Shown: piece after piece, positions 33,301 to 45,154 of the stretch
Numbering within the stretch: the stretch's first letter is position 1
Layout of the letters: every line of letters begins with the position of its first letter
Assembly (NCBI GenBank): GCA_003993805.1
Contig: RSEF01000004.1
Location: 12,518,211 to 12,582,210 of the forward strand
DNA: 64,000 nt
From: Himantopus leucocephalus
Lineage: Eukaryota; Chordata; Aves; Charadriiformes; Recurvirostridae
Reading direction: 5' to 3'
The notes under the pieces: model-generated
Told to the model about the DNA's origin: nothing
The model's input: only the letters and a program-made list of their open reading frames with translations
The model's database searches: none
Translations under genes and position numbers: made by a program

Positions 33301-36300
33301 TAACACACTGCTGCAGGTCTGAATTAATAAATGAACAGAACAAAACTAATTTTAATGTCTGGATTGAATCAGTCTGTTAATACTTTTTCATTTAGTGCTT
33401 AACTACATGTTATTTAGTACTGCAACTTAAAGTTTATCCAAAAAGGCAGTGGACTGAAATGCAGGGAGAGCTGTATGCACATTAAAAATAATCTGGAAAA
33501 ATAAAGGATCCCCAAACCAGCAAAAAATAATAATGAAATAATTTTGCATGAGTAGGGAAGTAGAGACACAGGTTTTTCCTAGTATGTCTTTGTTCTTCCC
33601 AAACCTGAAGAAAACCTTTTTCCGTAATCAGTACAAAAGGGCCCTTCACTTATGGATGAAATCCAGAAGGAATGCATGTACTGCAGATGGAGAGGTTCTG
33701 TGTCGGTTATTTTGCATCGCAGTGAAATGCAGCAAAACACATCAATGATAATATTTTGACCGATATTTGCTGTATTGATATACTACTTTAACTTTCTACA
33801 CTGACAGAAAATCAACATGGGTGAGGTAACAGAGAGCGCTGCAGGTACGGAGGGAAGCGAGTTAGCGACCCTAAATCAATGCCCGTATGAGTTCTGTCTC
33901 ATTTGCTGTTGCACCAGGCCTAGAACAATGGAGAGATGAAACAATACCGCTTTCAAAACTGATCCAGGACTACTTTTGAGTCAAAATGAACTTTAACTAT
34001 ATCTGTTTAGCAACCCAAAAATGAATTTGTTGAGCTAGGAAGAGGTAAGATGCAACAAACAGGATGCAATAGTTCACAGCAAGCAGTACAGCTAAATCAT
34101 TTTCTTCTCGTTACAAGGGATTAGCACCATGTCTGCCATCACATACTATATCTGAGCTAAAGGACAGGATATTATTAAAGTGCTCTAACATAAGAGATAG
34201 CCTGATCATATTCCAAATTTAATCTACATCCATCTGTATGTTCTTTACATCTCTTTCATCCTACAGTCCTCTGTAGAGTTTCTGTATGGATGCTACTCCT
34301 ATTTAAGCTCATTCAATCTCCACTAATTTATATAGATCTTTCTTGTGAGAGCAACGAGTATAATGTACGTTCCAAAACTATACAGCATGATAAGGTTTTA
34401 GTTTGGATTTTTCATATCCTGTAGTATTAATCTAGCAGGAGGAAGACAACCAAAGCATTACCTGTGTGACTGAGTTCTATATGTGAAGTCTTAGTTATAT
34501 TCTCTGGAGCAAAAACTATGCAAAACCTAGATCATCAAGACCATGTTCTTCCACAATCTTACTAAAATGATAAAGTTTCCTTTAAAACAGAGTGAAAAGC
34601 CACACAATATCACAACTTCATTTCAAACTTCTAGCCCTTGTCTTTTTTTCCCCGTTTTCTACTGGCGAATAAGATTTATTCTAATGCCTGTGTAGAAACA
34701 GTAGAGAGAAAATACACAGATTGAACATCCCAAAACCTGTAAAGCAATCACAGGGTGCAGTAGCAGTTACTGCGTTATCATGAGAGATGGTAAATTTGTG
34801 TAAATGCCACACCTTGAAAAGCTATTTGCTGATGTTAAAGGCTTAAATGTCCTCCTACAGTAAACAACATCCTGTCACACCAAGGTGAGATACTCCTATT
34901 TTCTCAACTGAACCTCGTGTGTCTTCCCCCTAATTATTATACCTCCAACAAGAATAATTCTTTGTTTCTCAAGAGCTGTTATGTAGCCCATGTTAGATGA
35001 GGAAGTTATTCTTTTCCTGTACGTAAGTGAAAAAATTGTTATTTATCCATTCTTAATTTACTCTTCTGGACTATTTGTTCATCTGGATGTCATGCTTTCA
35101 GTTCATAAGTATAAACGCAAAGGACAGTACCTTGCATAAATTTAATACTCAGTAGCATAAAGCACTTTCATATTCAGCAGGTAACAGTTCTCTTTGACCT
35201 TCAGCTTTCTTTACTCAGTGAAATAAGATCAATTCTTTATTTACAATACAAATCTTTCAACTAGGTATTCTTTTCAAAAATGGATTCCCCTCCTTAACTC
35301 TATGCAAATTTTCCAGCTACTAAGGAATTGGATGAGAGTCTGATTTTTAATTATTTTTATTGGAGAATTTAGCTGAAATCCTCAAATACTGAGGAGAAAG
35401 AAAGAGAAGGGAACATAAAGTGAATCTCTTCTGTCCTTTTCTTGGGGGTTCCAACATTTTATCTCTACAAAGAGTTCCCAAGCTTTTCCCAAAGCTGAAG
35501 TAAAACTAATGGATCTTTAACTTCCTGTTGTGTTTGCTGCTTCTCTTCCTTGCATAGTAGAACTGCTGTGGCCTCTTTCTAGTCTTTAGGGCAATTCCTT
35601 CCTGTATTAACAGATCTCATAAACCTGTCCATTACCATTTTTATTTTACGTTTTCCTACCCTTAGTTCTTTTACAACTCAACAGTACACTTCCTTTGTTC
35701 GCGCTGCTTAGATTTTTTCCTAGCACTTTTTGTTGAGCTTCATATCAATTTAAGAACCATTTCAAATGTTATTTTTATGATCCTTAATTCCTGCCTCTCT
35801 GTCAGTGTGTATCTCACTTCTGATTTAATCCTATTAATGCCAACAGAAAACCCATACAGTACTTGTCATTTCAGATTATTAGAATTAAATCACTTCTAAG
35901 TGCATTAAGTGCAACCCAAGTAGATACTATATGGAAACAGAAACATTCTTCTTTATACACAAATAAACAGAAAAACAGAAGAATAGCTTTAGATCAGGCT
36001 ATAAACTAGGAGGTAGTATATATTGACAGTTCAGAAACATACACTAGAGATGAATGCATGAACTAGGTTCTTCCATACCATTCTAAAGGACTAATTTTCT
36101 TTTTTATAGTGATAATATGCCTATTATTTTCATGACTATTTCCCGCCTCTATTTGTTCGAAGAACCTTTCAGTAAATTCTGATATTGGGGTGTTGTGAGA
36201 GGAATGAACCGATTGCCAACAAAGAAGGCATTTTATCCAATTAACAAAATGACTATATTTTCATGCTACCCAAAGTGATTTCCTTCCACAATGTAAACAG

Positions 36301-37840
36301 CACCATTCTCAGCACACAATGCTCATCAATGCAGAATACACTATAGGAAGCAATAAATGGCCCCATAGTTGCTTTAACACTGAAATGCAGCTGAGAGATT
36401 TGACAAAATCAATAGTAATTTACTGCAAGTGTGTGTCAGTGCTATGAACATTGTTCTTTTTGCATAAGCGAGAAAAGCGAGAATAAATCCTAAGGAAAAA
36501 AAAAATAAAATCAGCATTCGATTCCCTGAAGAGATTTTACAAGAGCTCCTGGGATTTTTATTGCAATGCTCATGAGTTTGTCACTATTAATGTATTATCA
36601 AGAAAAGCTTTCCAGCATAGGTATCGTGAGAACGATCAGTCCATATGGGCCCACTGATGCCAGTGTGCCACATGCATTCATCAAGTGTAGTCGGAATCAT
36701 TTGGCTCTTTACCTGATCAGCCCCAGCTCTAAGGCTGGACCTGGGCTCCAGGTGCATGTTGTGGTTACTGATACGTGAATGTGGTTTTGCTGTGTAACAC
36801 AGATTAAATCTCCTGCATCAATACATGCAAAGCAGCTGCACTTTAATGCCTGAGTTTCCTTGCCAGGAGATCAAGTTAACTACTCCAGATTCAAGCTAAG
36901 TATCAACCAGTAATGAAGAAATTTGAATACCATAACTGTATAGATGTACTGCCTATGTCTGTTGGCTCCCCAAACCCCAACACCTGGAGTAAGGCATGAC
37001 TGATATTGAGAAAGTTCATACTAATCCTAAACTGGGTGATAATAAGACCAAAATCCCAGAAAAGGGATAAGCCAGCATCCTCTCCCATACCTAGTGTTCC
37101 TGGAGAGGTGCTGATTTCTCTGCTTTTCTTACATGGCCCTTACATGTTGTTGTGCAATACTGCTTAATACTTTCTTGTACGCAATATATGGGACTTAAGA
37201 GCCCCCTAAAAAGTAGGTGTGAATCTCAGAGAGGCTTTTTACTGTCTATACTGCTGCTAGCTACCTCCAATTTCTAAAGAAGGCTGTCTCATAAACAGCA
37301 TGCCATTCCAGTATCTCCCCAAGGCTTACTTAGCATCCCGAAATCAGCAGCCTGGCAGCTAAAGAACTACTTGTTCACCTCCGTGTTTGCAAATCCACGC
37401 TTCTTGGTAGACTGCCATTTTACTGTAGGGAAGACAGAAAAAAATGCAGCTATGTTTTGGGGTTGTTTTTTTCTTCCAGGATATCTAGGATACAGGAGTG
37501 ACTAAGGAAAAAAAGTAATTCTGAAATCTGTATTTAGATTACAAGCAACAAGATCTAAATTCAATTTTTTTTTTTCTTCTATATTTAGGTAAATCTGTTT
37601 CTAATTTTACAAATCAATAAATTGTATTTTTTTAATATATAAATCACATTGTTTTCTTTAGGCATGATAAATACCACACAGAACCTCCCAACTTTGCCTA
37701 AGTAAGTATGATCTCTAAATGATTTAACTGATAAATTTTCAAATTATTAAAAAAAGAAATTATATCAAAAGCAATAAAAAACATTCGCCAGAGGCCAAAA
37801 CATGTTCCCAGACCAGGTACACATTGCTATGAACACCTAG
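30327..37840. other. Non-coding DNA, no gene recognised
   Basis: Inverted AP-1-like sites TGAGTCA (30856-30862) and TGACTCA (30890-30896) are followed by a TCF/LEF-like CCTTTGATCT (30907-30916). Positions 30944-31000 resemble a worn palindromic amniote repeat. A poly-A run lies at 31460-31475. A 175-codon minus frame (32433-32960) starts through poly-T-derived lysines and has no domain. Nothing else is assignable. Confidence 0.45.
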
Positions 37841-37959
37841 AAGAATAGTATCGAATAGTTCTAGTTGGAATGGACCTACTAGTCCATCATCTAGTCATCT
37901 AGACCAGCTGCCTGACCAATTCAGGGCAGACCAAAAGTTAAAGCATGTTGTTAAGGGCA
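37841..37959 (-). mobile_element. CR1 LINE, 3' portion (left of gap)
   Basis: After a worn 'gaatagtatcgaatagtt' start comes 'ctagttggaatggacct', then 'catctag...accagctgcctgacca', then 'cagggcagaccaaaagttaaagcatgttgttaagggca'-type sequence. In plus-strand reading this is the inverted 3' region of an avian CR1. It runs straight into the gap and continues beyond it, so both sides belong to one insertion. Confidence 0.85.
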
Positions 37960-38059
37960 NNNNNNNNNNNNNNNNNNNNNNNNNNNNNNNNNNNNNNNNN
38001 NNNNNNNNNNNNNNNNNNNNNNNNNNNNNNNNNNNNNNNNNNNNNNNNNNNNNNNNNNN
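37960..38059. other. Assembly gap (100 N) inside CR1
   Basis: One hundred placeholder bases. The two flanks are different internal parts of the same CR1 consensus, roughly several hundred bases apart in a complete element. The real missing sequence is therefore probably CR1 and longer than 100 bp. Confidence 0.95.
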
Positions 38060-38125
38060 CTCTGAGTTTGGTATCATCAGCAAACTTGTTAATGGTGCAG
38101 TCGACTCCTCCATCTCATCCCAATC
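38060..38125 (-). mobile_element. CR1 LINE, internal portion (right of gap)
   Basis: The text 'gagtttggtatcatcagcaaacttgttaatggtgca' is the characteristic CR1 segment usually read '...tttggtgtcgtctgcaaacttgct.a.ggtgcact...'. It lies in the same orientation as the fragment left of the gap. Homology fades soon after 'ctcctccatc', marking the 5' truncation of the insertion. No reverse transcriptase motif is preserved. Confidence 0.8.
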
Positions 38126-39580
38126 CTCCTGTGACCTTATTTTGGCCCTATCTGGCTAAGTGGCTCAGATAATATTGACTGCCATATTTAAAGAGACCGC
38201 TAATACCGTCACCAGTAAAATTCCCTGACGCTCTTGTGCACATAAGAACCAGCAGCCACAAAATTTTTTCCTCATAAAAGTTAATAAAGAGGAAAGTCAT
38301 GTGTTTCAGCTTTTTCCACATAGCAGTATTCTTTTCAGAGGGTGGCTTAAGGCACTGTAAAGTACAGAAGAGCATGACTGGGGTTCGAGTGCATTTTCAT
38401 CTCCTGCCACTAAGTACACCATGCATTCATGGCAGCTCTTTGAAACCTGTGATCACTGTGTGCTCCTTATACATAGTTAGGAACTTTTAATATCAATGTC
38501 TTTCCATTATACTTTAGACAAGAATGGATTTATTTCTCTGCAGGGAAATCACGTTCCTGCTTACTTAGGACTTCCCATCCTTTCTGCTGTTGCAAACGTG
38601 GTACAGTGCATGATCTGATTGCCTTGGAGGGTCCATCAGCTTTCATGTAAGTGTTTCTTAAGCTCCAGAAAGTTAAGTCCACAACTGTCTTATACTTAAG
38701 AAAAGAAATATGAATAACCTATTTCCTTCTGCCTTTCTTTCTCTAGGAGAAATAATCTGTAATTTGTATGCTTTCAAAAGTTCCTCTGAATATGAAGAGA
38801 CTACTGGGGAGAAACTAAGAACTGGGACTTGAATTTCTTTTCAATGTTAGTACTTGTTTTTACCAGCCCTGTTAATTTTGTCCAGTGCTTAAGAATTGCG
38901 GTGGTTACAGTGGAACATAGCTGTCATGGAAAACTTTGATCACAGGAGAAGGCAATCTGTACCAAAGGCATGTTCCACTTGCATGTAAGCAATCTACAGT
39001 TTCCTCTAACTAAAAAAAAGCTGGCTGATAAATCTCTTTCTTAATACTAAGATAAAATGATATATACAAATTAGATATTTTTTTATTAATATTTTTGAGG
39101 AAGGAAACAAAATTGTTTCAAAGTGACACTACAATTCCATTTCAATTTAATTTCCCATTGAACTTCCAAATGGCATATCCAAATTTCCTAACTGCTCCAT
39201 TCTGATTTAATTTTGTAAAATCATATTTCGACCAAAGACATAATGCCACAAAAGGTTTTGGTTTTTGCCAAGACTGTTTTTCAAAAGAACTCTTTCACTA
39301 AGGACTCTTTGACTAGCCCTCTTAAGATAATTACATCCCAACTGGGAGTTAACATACCTGACACAGGCTCAATTTCATTTCTTACTATAATTTCTCTGAA
39401 TTTGCACAGGTGTTATCTGTCTCACATCTGTTTTGAAAATGGACACTGATTGTTAGTAAACTTGCTTTTATTGACAAGTATTTCTAAAATAGTCTGGATT
39501 TATCTAAAGGATTCTGAAAAGTCACTGCAGATTCCCTTCCACCCCAAGCTAAAAGGCTCCACCTTCTCACCAGCACGTTG
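38126..39580. other. Non-coding DNA, no gene recognised
   Basis: Only short chance frames (under 80 codons). No repeat family or RNA gene recognised. Confidence 0.5.
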
Positions 39581-39720
39581 CTCCCTTCAGCTGAGTCAGG
39601 AGAACGGCTCAGACTGACACTCCTCAGTTATTGCAGTGTAAAACAAGCAGGGTTAATTTAAGCAGCTTTCCTGACAGCTGAAGGTAAGCTTTTACTTACT
39701 TTACACTGTAGCAAGGAGTG
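39581..39720. other. Enhancer-like stretch with 75-nt foldback
   Basis: GCTGAGTCAGG at 39590-39600 matches an NF-E2/MAF half-element. CAGTGTAAA (39634-39642) and TTTACACTG (39700-39708) are perfect 9-bp inverted arms. Between them a second partial stem, GCTTTCC against GGTAAGC, can form. This might be a cis-regulatory element or a relic of a 'tttacactg' palindromic repeat. No function is demonstrated. Confidence 0.3.
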
Positions 39721-41081
39721 CTTGTACTGCTTACTGTGCAGGATTCATGGAGGGCAACAACAAATCACTGAGAAGACACTTACCCCTTAAACTGCCACAG
39801 CCATTTCGTCAGCTATTGGCAGAGCAGAACCTCCACTGAATTTCACCTGTCAACTGAGCAGTCACCCAGTTGCACCTCTTCACTTATCTCCTGGCAAAAG
39901 ATTTTTCTTATCTTCCCAGCTGAAGAAACAAGGCAAGAACTGAATCTCTAGCATTTTACTTCCACAGCTGATAAGTTCATTCTACTTCCCTCAAAGAGTT
40001 CAAGCTATTTGTGCATCACCAAAGGAGAAAAAAAGTGAAAAGGATGCGTGTTTGAGAAAACAGTATTTTTACTCCGAGACACTGATACTTCTTTTTTTGA
40101 ATGGGAGCTTGCTAGCAATACCATCTGGGGCAAAAATGAAATATACATTGCTTGAGATTATTTTGTTGAGACAAACAACAAACAATTCAAAACCCACCAG
40201 CGTGTTTCCAAACTGTCAACTGAGCAGTTATTCAAACCCATCTGACTCACTTGCAGAATAAAACTGTCTTCTCACTGTGGTACCCAAGCAGGATAAAAAC
40301 AATTTAATTCAAACTTCGTACTAGGAGCAAAGAGTTAATACAGAAATACAGTATGCAAAGTGCTGTAAGTCTATAAGTACATACCTCCCATGTCTGCCAT
40401 GGGTAAATGATATCTAATTATGCCTTTTCATCAGGCTGTTTTCCAGAGCACTCCTGTTGCATTTATCATTTTTGAGCTGCCAAAAGCAAGGAATCAAGCT
40501 GTGAACCTCTTGTCTTTCTGCTTGGGCTGCCAGAAAGGGACACTAGGTGCCTCTTGGCAGTTGCCTCAGTCCCTGTTGCTATGGGATGAGAAAAAACATC
40601 AATGCTGCTTCCCAGCTACACAATAAACCTCTTCCACTGCTTATATCCTTCCTCCTTCACGATCATTGCTAATGCCACAGCTGACCCCCCTTCCCCTGCC
40701 TCAGGCTTTGCCTAGAGTATTAAATTAAATGTACTTGATGTTGGGCTATCCAATGAAAGGCTAATCAGATTAAACACAAAGACCCTGCACAGATCGTAGA
40801 AGTGATGACAGGTGGAGGAACCCAAGTAACCTAATCAGTGAGGAAGAGGAAAGGAGTACACCTACATGGGCTACACCTACAACTCTTAGAGCAGAATGGT
40901 TGTGCCCAGTGTCAACCCTACTAAGATGACTAAACTAACGAAACTCTTTCCAGAACACCAGGCAAATGAAGAGGGCTTACTGCCTAAAGGGATATAGGAC
41001 TTATTATAGATGTTGGAGGAAGACAATTTTCAACGGACCAGAGAGAAATTGGGGATTGCACAGAACTTGGGATGTTTGGGG
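39721..41081. other. Non-coding DNA, no gene recognised
   Basis: Nothing assignable. Two plus frames of 68-69 codons (40052-40261, 40420-40626) lack domains. Confidence 0.5.
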
Positions 41082-41252
41082 GAAGGGACACAGATGGAGA
41101 AAGGAAGAGATCAAAACAGACTGGATTAATTTATAATCACAAATTAAATCTCTCTAACTAAAAGTTNGAAGGCACACAGATGGAGAAAGGAAGAGATCAA
41201 AACAGACTGGATTAATTTATAATCACAAATTAAATCTCTCTAACTAAAAGTT
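41082..41252. repeat. 85-bp direct duplication across single N
   Basis: Positions 41082-41166 recur at 41168-41252 with one substitution near the start (gaaggg versus gaaggc). The copies are separated by one N at 41167. The pattern is the same as at the other single-N junctions, so it is probably a contig overlap left unmerged. Confidence 0.94.
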
Positions 41253-42339
41253 ATATACACAATTAAGAGTTAGAAATGTGGCTATATCCCCCATCAGTGT
41301 ATTCATATTTCATAAAAGGTTAATTCCCCAGCAGCAGCACAGAAAATGTACACTGAAGCTCTACTGCAGGGTTACTGTCTGGAACTTCATGTGGTTGCAA
41401 CAACCATACCCCCACGACCTAAATTAATTACAGTCTTTAATGACATATTTATTGGGATACTTGATCTGTAGGAAAGTGAGAAATTCAAGAGGAGAAGGTT
41501 AAGCGCACTGCAGTGCAGAAACCTGAGGCGGGAATTTAGGTAGGACTTAAATGGAATGGCTTCAAGATGCTTTTATGCTCAGCTCCAGGGACTTAAGAAT
41601 GGGTGGGAGGAAAGAAATTGAATATTACCTGTGTTTCTAGAAAGGCTGAAATCTGAGAAACCACTACATGAAGATCGAGAGAGTTTCTAAGTGGATTTTG
41701 GACATTATTAATTCTGCAGAGGTCAGGGAGTCACTTGTTTTTGAATTAAGATTGCATTTGAAGAGAAATCTGCAGTGGCAGCTAATCTAGCAATTACCTT
41801 CCTGATTACCTGTGAGAATATCTAAATGATGCTTCTATCTCCCATGATTGCACAAAAGGGTAGAACAAGCTTCTTTCAAGGTGAGAGAATTTGATCCTTT
41901 CCTGGTAAGAGAGGTAAAGAGAGAGAGAAAGATTTCACGGAGTATGAAATTGGTTAGGGAAATATGCCTTAAGCACCTGAAGATAGCCACGAGGGAACTA
42001 GAATGAGCTCCTTTGAATAAATCACCAGCAGTAATAGGCCTGCTTCCTTTAGCAAAATGACTTTTAGGACGAGTAGTAAAATGAAAAGATAGAATCATAT
42101 CAGGGTGTAACTTACCCTAACTCTCATTTAGCTAAAGTCAATATCTTGAATATCACCTTATACAAGTATTGCTAGAAGTTTTTAATCACTTCCTTGCTTG
42201 ATGGAAAAAGCAGAATGGTGATCTCTGTACAGAGAACTACTGTCAGAAATGGTAGCTAGAAGGCTGCATTAACAGAAACCGCTGTTCCTTGATGACCATC
42301 TATTCTTCCCTCCCCTCAGGATTTTGGAAAAAGTACTTT
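41253..42339. other. Non-coding DNA, no gene recognised
   Basis: No recognisable gene or repeat. A short GA-rich run occurs near 41910-41935. Confidence 0.5.
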
Positions 42340-42525
42340 AGATTCATAGATGTGGCAGCTAAAAGGAGCAATTACCATCATATACTCCAACTTCATGCCT
42401 CCCACAGGCCAAAGAACATCACCCAGGAGTTCTTACTTTGTGCTCATAATTGTCAAGCTATAATGTCTTTTACAATGCTATCTACTTTTGATTTAAAGAC
42501 TTCAAATTATCATGAGCCATCCAAA
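42340..42525 (-). mobile_element. Ancient CR1 (CR1-L-like) LINE 3' fragment
   Basis: From 'agattcatagatgtggcagctaaaa' through 'cctcccacaggccaaagaacatcacccaggagttc', 'agctataatgtctttta' and 'ttgatttaaagacttcaa...catgagccatcca', the order of blocks matches the inverted 3' region of old reptile/bird CR1 elements ('ttcatagattttaaggccagaaggg...acaggccatagaa...cttgatttaaagact'). It is much more diverged than the other CR1 copies. An open plus frame across it (42289-42564) is a by-product. Confidence 0.75.
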
Positions 42526-43985
42526 GAAACTAAATTAAAAGTTGGACTTTGTAATAGCCATTAATATATTTTTCATTCAGTCCATTTGTGGGCAAGAGTA
42601 CTACTAGCTTGAGTAGAACTGTAGCCAGTTATATTACTGAGAGAGGACTTATTTTTAAAGTTGTTACTCAAAACATTTGACAATTTCGTTGGCAGTCAGT
42701 GTAAAGAATGCTCTGTGGTATTACATAAGCATATCTGTTTAAATCAGAAAACAATTTTTTACTGAACTGTGAAAGGTATTTTGGAAAAACGGAAGAGATA
42801 CACCTTGTTTACATGTTTTAACTATGGAGTTGAACTATAATAATGTTCTATTCTTGTTAGAATATATAGGTTTCCCTGGAAAGATTTCTGATAGCTGTTG
42901 AGAGCTCTGCCTCTAACTTCCTCTGAATACAACACAAATATGTGCATCAGTTTGGCTGTCTTTGACGAGGTATCATGAGATTTACCATGCAGTGATAAGA
43001 ATATACTTCTTTTCCAAGGATTGCTAAATAATCAGCTATTTGAATTAGAGGTAATGGCAATGTAGTAATACTATGTACCACTTTCAGTGTGGAAATTTTC
43101 TATTCACTTGTCTTCACTAATATATACTCTATTAAAAGGCTGGATTAACTAAATAAATCTAAATGTTCATTATAAAGTTGAACTGCCATTAGATAACAGC
43201 CTATAACCACAACTGTTGTTTCATTATATATTCAGCATTAAAATGTGTCTAGACTTTGAAAAACTCCATGCATGACTTCCTACTGAAGCCTTGTAAAACA
43301 TTTATCCTCTGTCAGAAAGTTTTGTTCATCTAGAAAAACAACACCAACAACATTAATGTCAATTTTTCCTTGACAAAAAGCTTTTATTAAGCATATCTTG
43401 TTTGAAAAAATTAATTGATCAAAATAATGAGAAAAAAAAGCTAAAATACTTTTCAAAACATCAGAATGTAATTTTCTTACGTTTCAATTATTAAGAATAA
43501 GGTTTACTGTAAAGAACGCACATTATAACTTTATTTATTTAAAATGGAACCTGCTTTTGCTTCTTTTTCAAGGACGAATAATATACATGACTATGAGCAT
43601 TTATATTTAAATCTCTTAAAATAATTTTTGAACTTTATCTTGTCTCCCTTTTCTGCCAATAATCTCAAGTGTCAACACTTTCATAATACTGGTACTGAGA
43701 AAATTCAAAAGAAGCTCAAAAAGTACTGCTTGATCTTTAAATCTATTAGTATATGCACAAATGCACGCTTATACACACAAAGAGCTATGTCAAATTTTTT
43801 CTTCCAAATACAATTCTAGTAGTTCACTAAATCATTGAACAGAAATGAATGAACATTATAGTAAGTACAAAGAATTCAAACTGCAGGGTTTAAAGACTCT
43901 GATATATACTTAAAATTAAGCACAAGGCAAAGCGTTTTGCTTGAAAAGGCTCTTTAACAAAAAGTAAGTAGGAATAATATTTTTA
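42526..43985. other. Non-coding AT-rich DNA, no gene recognised
   Basis: Strongly AT-rich with dense stops. No gene, RNA or repeat family recognised. Confidence 0.5.
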
Positions 43986-44056
43986 GGTCCTGATCTGAAG
44001 TCCATTGATGTTAATGGAAAGACCTGTGCTGACTTTAGCAGCTTTGGGATAGGCCC
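43986..44056. repeat. Short palindromic amniote repeat (MITE-like)
   Basis: It begins 'ggtcctgatctgaagtcc', continues 'attgatgttaatggaaagac' and ends 'gactttagcagctttgggataggccc'. The right half is an imperfect reverse complement of the left. This is the form of a dispersed reptile/bird palindromic element centred on 'attgacttcaatgg'. The 71-bp length and inverted ends fit a small non-autonomous DNA transposon, but I do not assign a family. Confidence 0.6.
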
Positions 44057-44952
44057 ATGCTTTTTATCCTGACATCTCCAAGTAACGTGTTTTAAAAGAT
44101 CTGTAAGACTGCCAAAATGCAGGGTGACAATCAGAAGAGTAAAACCAATGATGTTTCAGAAGCGACAGACAGCTAAACTGAAATGATCCAGACGTTCCTG
44201 AGAGAGTTTTTAGATTTCTATGTGCTGTAAATCTCTTGCAGCAGAACTAGTACAAACCTGGGGTCACATGTAGCATCAAGCTTCTAGTTGTCATAAAGGA
44301 AAATTCATGGTCTAAGGGCTAGGTGAGGTCTTTGGCTCAGAAGTCATGGGGCATTACAGAACAGAAGACTGTATGTTTTCTCCTGCGTGAATTTCTCAAC
44401 TGCTGCCACTTTGCGGGGGCAACGTGTTTTCCCTGGCAAAAGTTCAGCAATACCCAGGTTATGTGCTGTGGGTGGCCCTGGCGCACAATGCTACCGCCCA
44501 CGTTCTCATGAGAGCTCAGGTAATAAAAAACACTCCAGGCTGCTAGACATTAACCGTGTGGTTCACCTGCTGTGGGTCACCCACTGTAATCTTGAATGTG
44601 AAAGATGTACTTCAAATGTTAGACTATTGATTCTCTCCCCTCCTCCTGAGAGATACTCTCAACCCACTGATATTCATAAATAATAAAGGAACTTCAGATA
44701 CGCTGCAGTCAAAAACGGATACCTCACAGATGAAAGTGAAGAGATAAAACACGTGGAAAAAAAACCCCAAACTGTTTATTTAAATATTTGCAATATGCTT
44801 TATTTTGTGAGGTTATCAGGAAAAAAAGATGACTTGCATATATAGCTATGCTTATGTCTCCTCTTGGATTAGACAATTAGATGTCCATCTCTACAGTACA
44901 TTACCATAGACACAACTATTCCTTAGATCAGGGATTGTGAGATAAAAAGTNC
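44057..44952. other. Non-coding DNA, no gene recognised
   Basis: Two overlapping plus frames (44323-44683) cross a slightly GC-richer patch at 44395-44515. No domain or splice structure is convincing. Confidence 0.45.
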
Positions 44953-45154
44953 ATAAAAAGTTGACGTTTCAGTGGTCTAAGTTGCCAGACACTGACACAA
45001 TAACTTCAATTGTTTTGCATCTTTTAAACTAAGGAATCATCTAACACACAAANGATAAAAAGTTGACATTTCAGTGGTCTAAGTTACCAGACACTGACAC
45101 AATAACTTCGATTGTTTTGCATCTTTTAAACTAAGGAATCATCTAACACACAAA
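44953..45154. repeat. 100-bp direct duplication with two single-N joins
   Basis: Positions 44953-45052 recur at 45055-45154 with three substitutions. Ns lie at 44951 and 45053, and the 10 bases before each N/copy ('gataaaaagt') recur as well. There are therefore two consecutive contig joins whose ends overlap. This looks like an unresolved allelic overlap. Confidence 0.93.

Noticed and set aside
33817..33939. 40-codon frame with a good Kozak context and a Cys-rich end
   Set aside because: Too short to distinguish from chance. No family resemblance, and no convincing exon partner.
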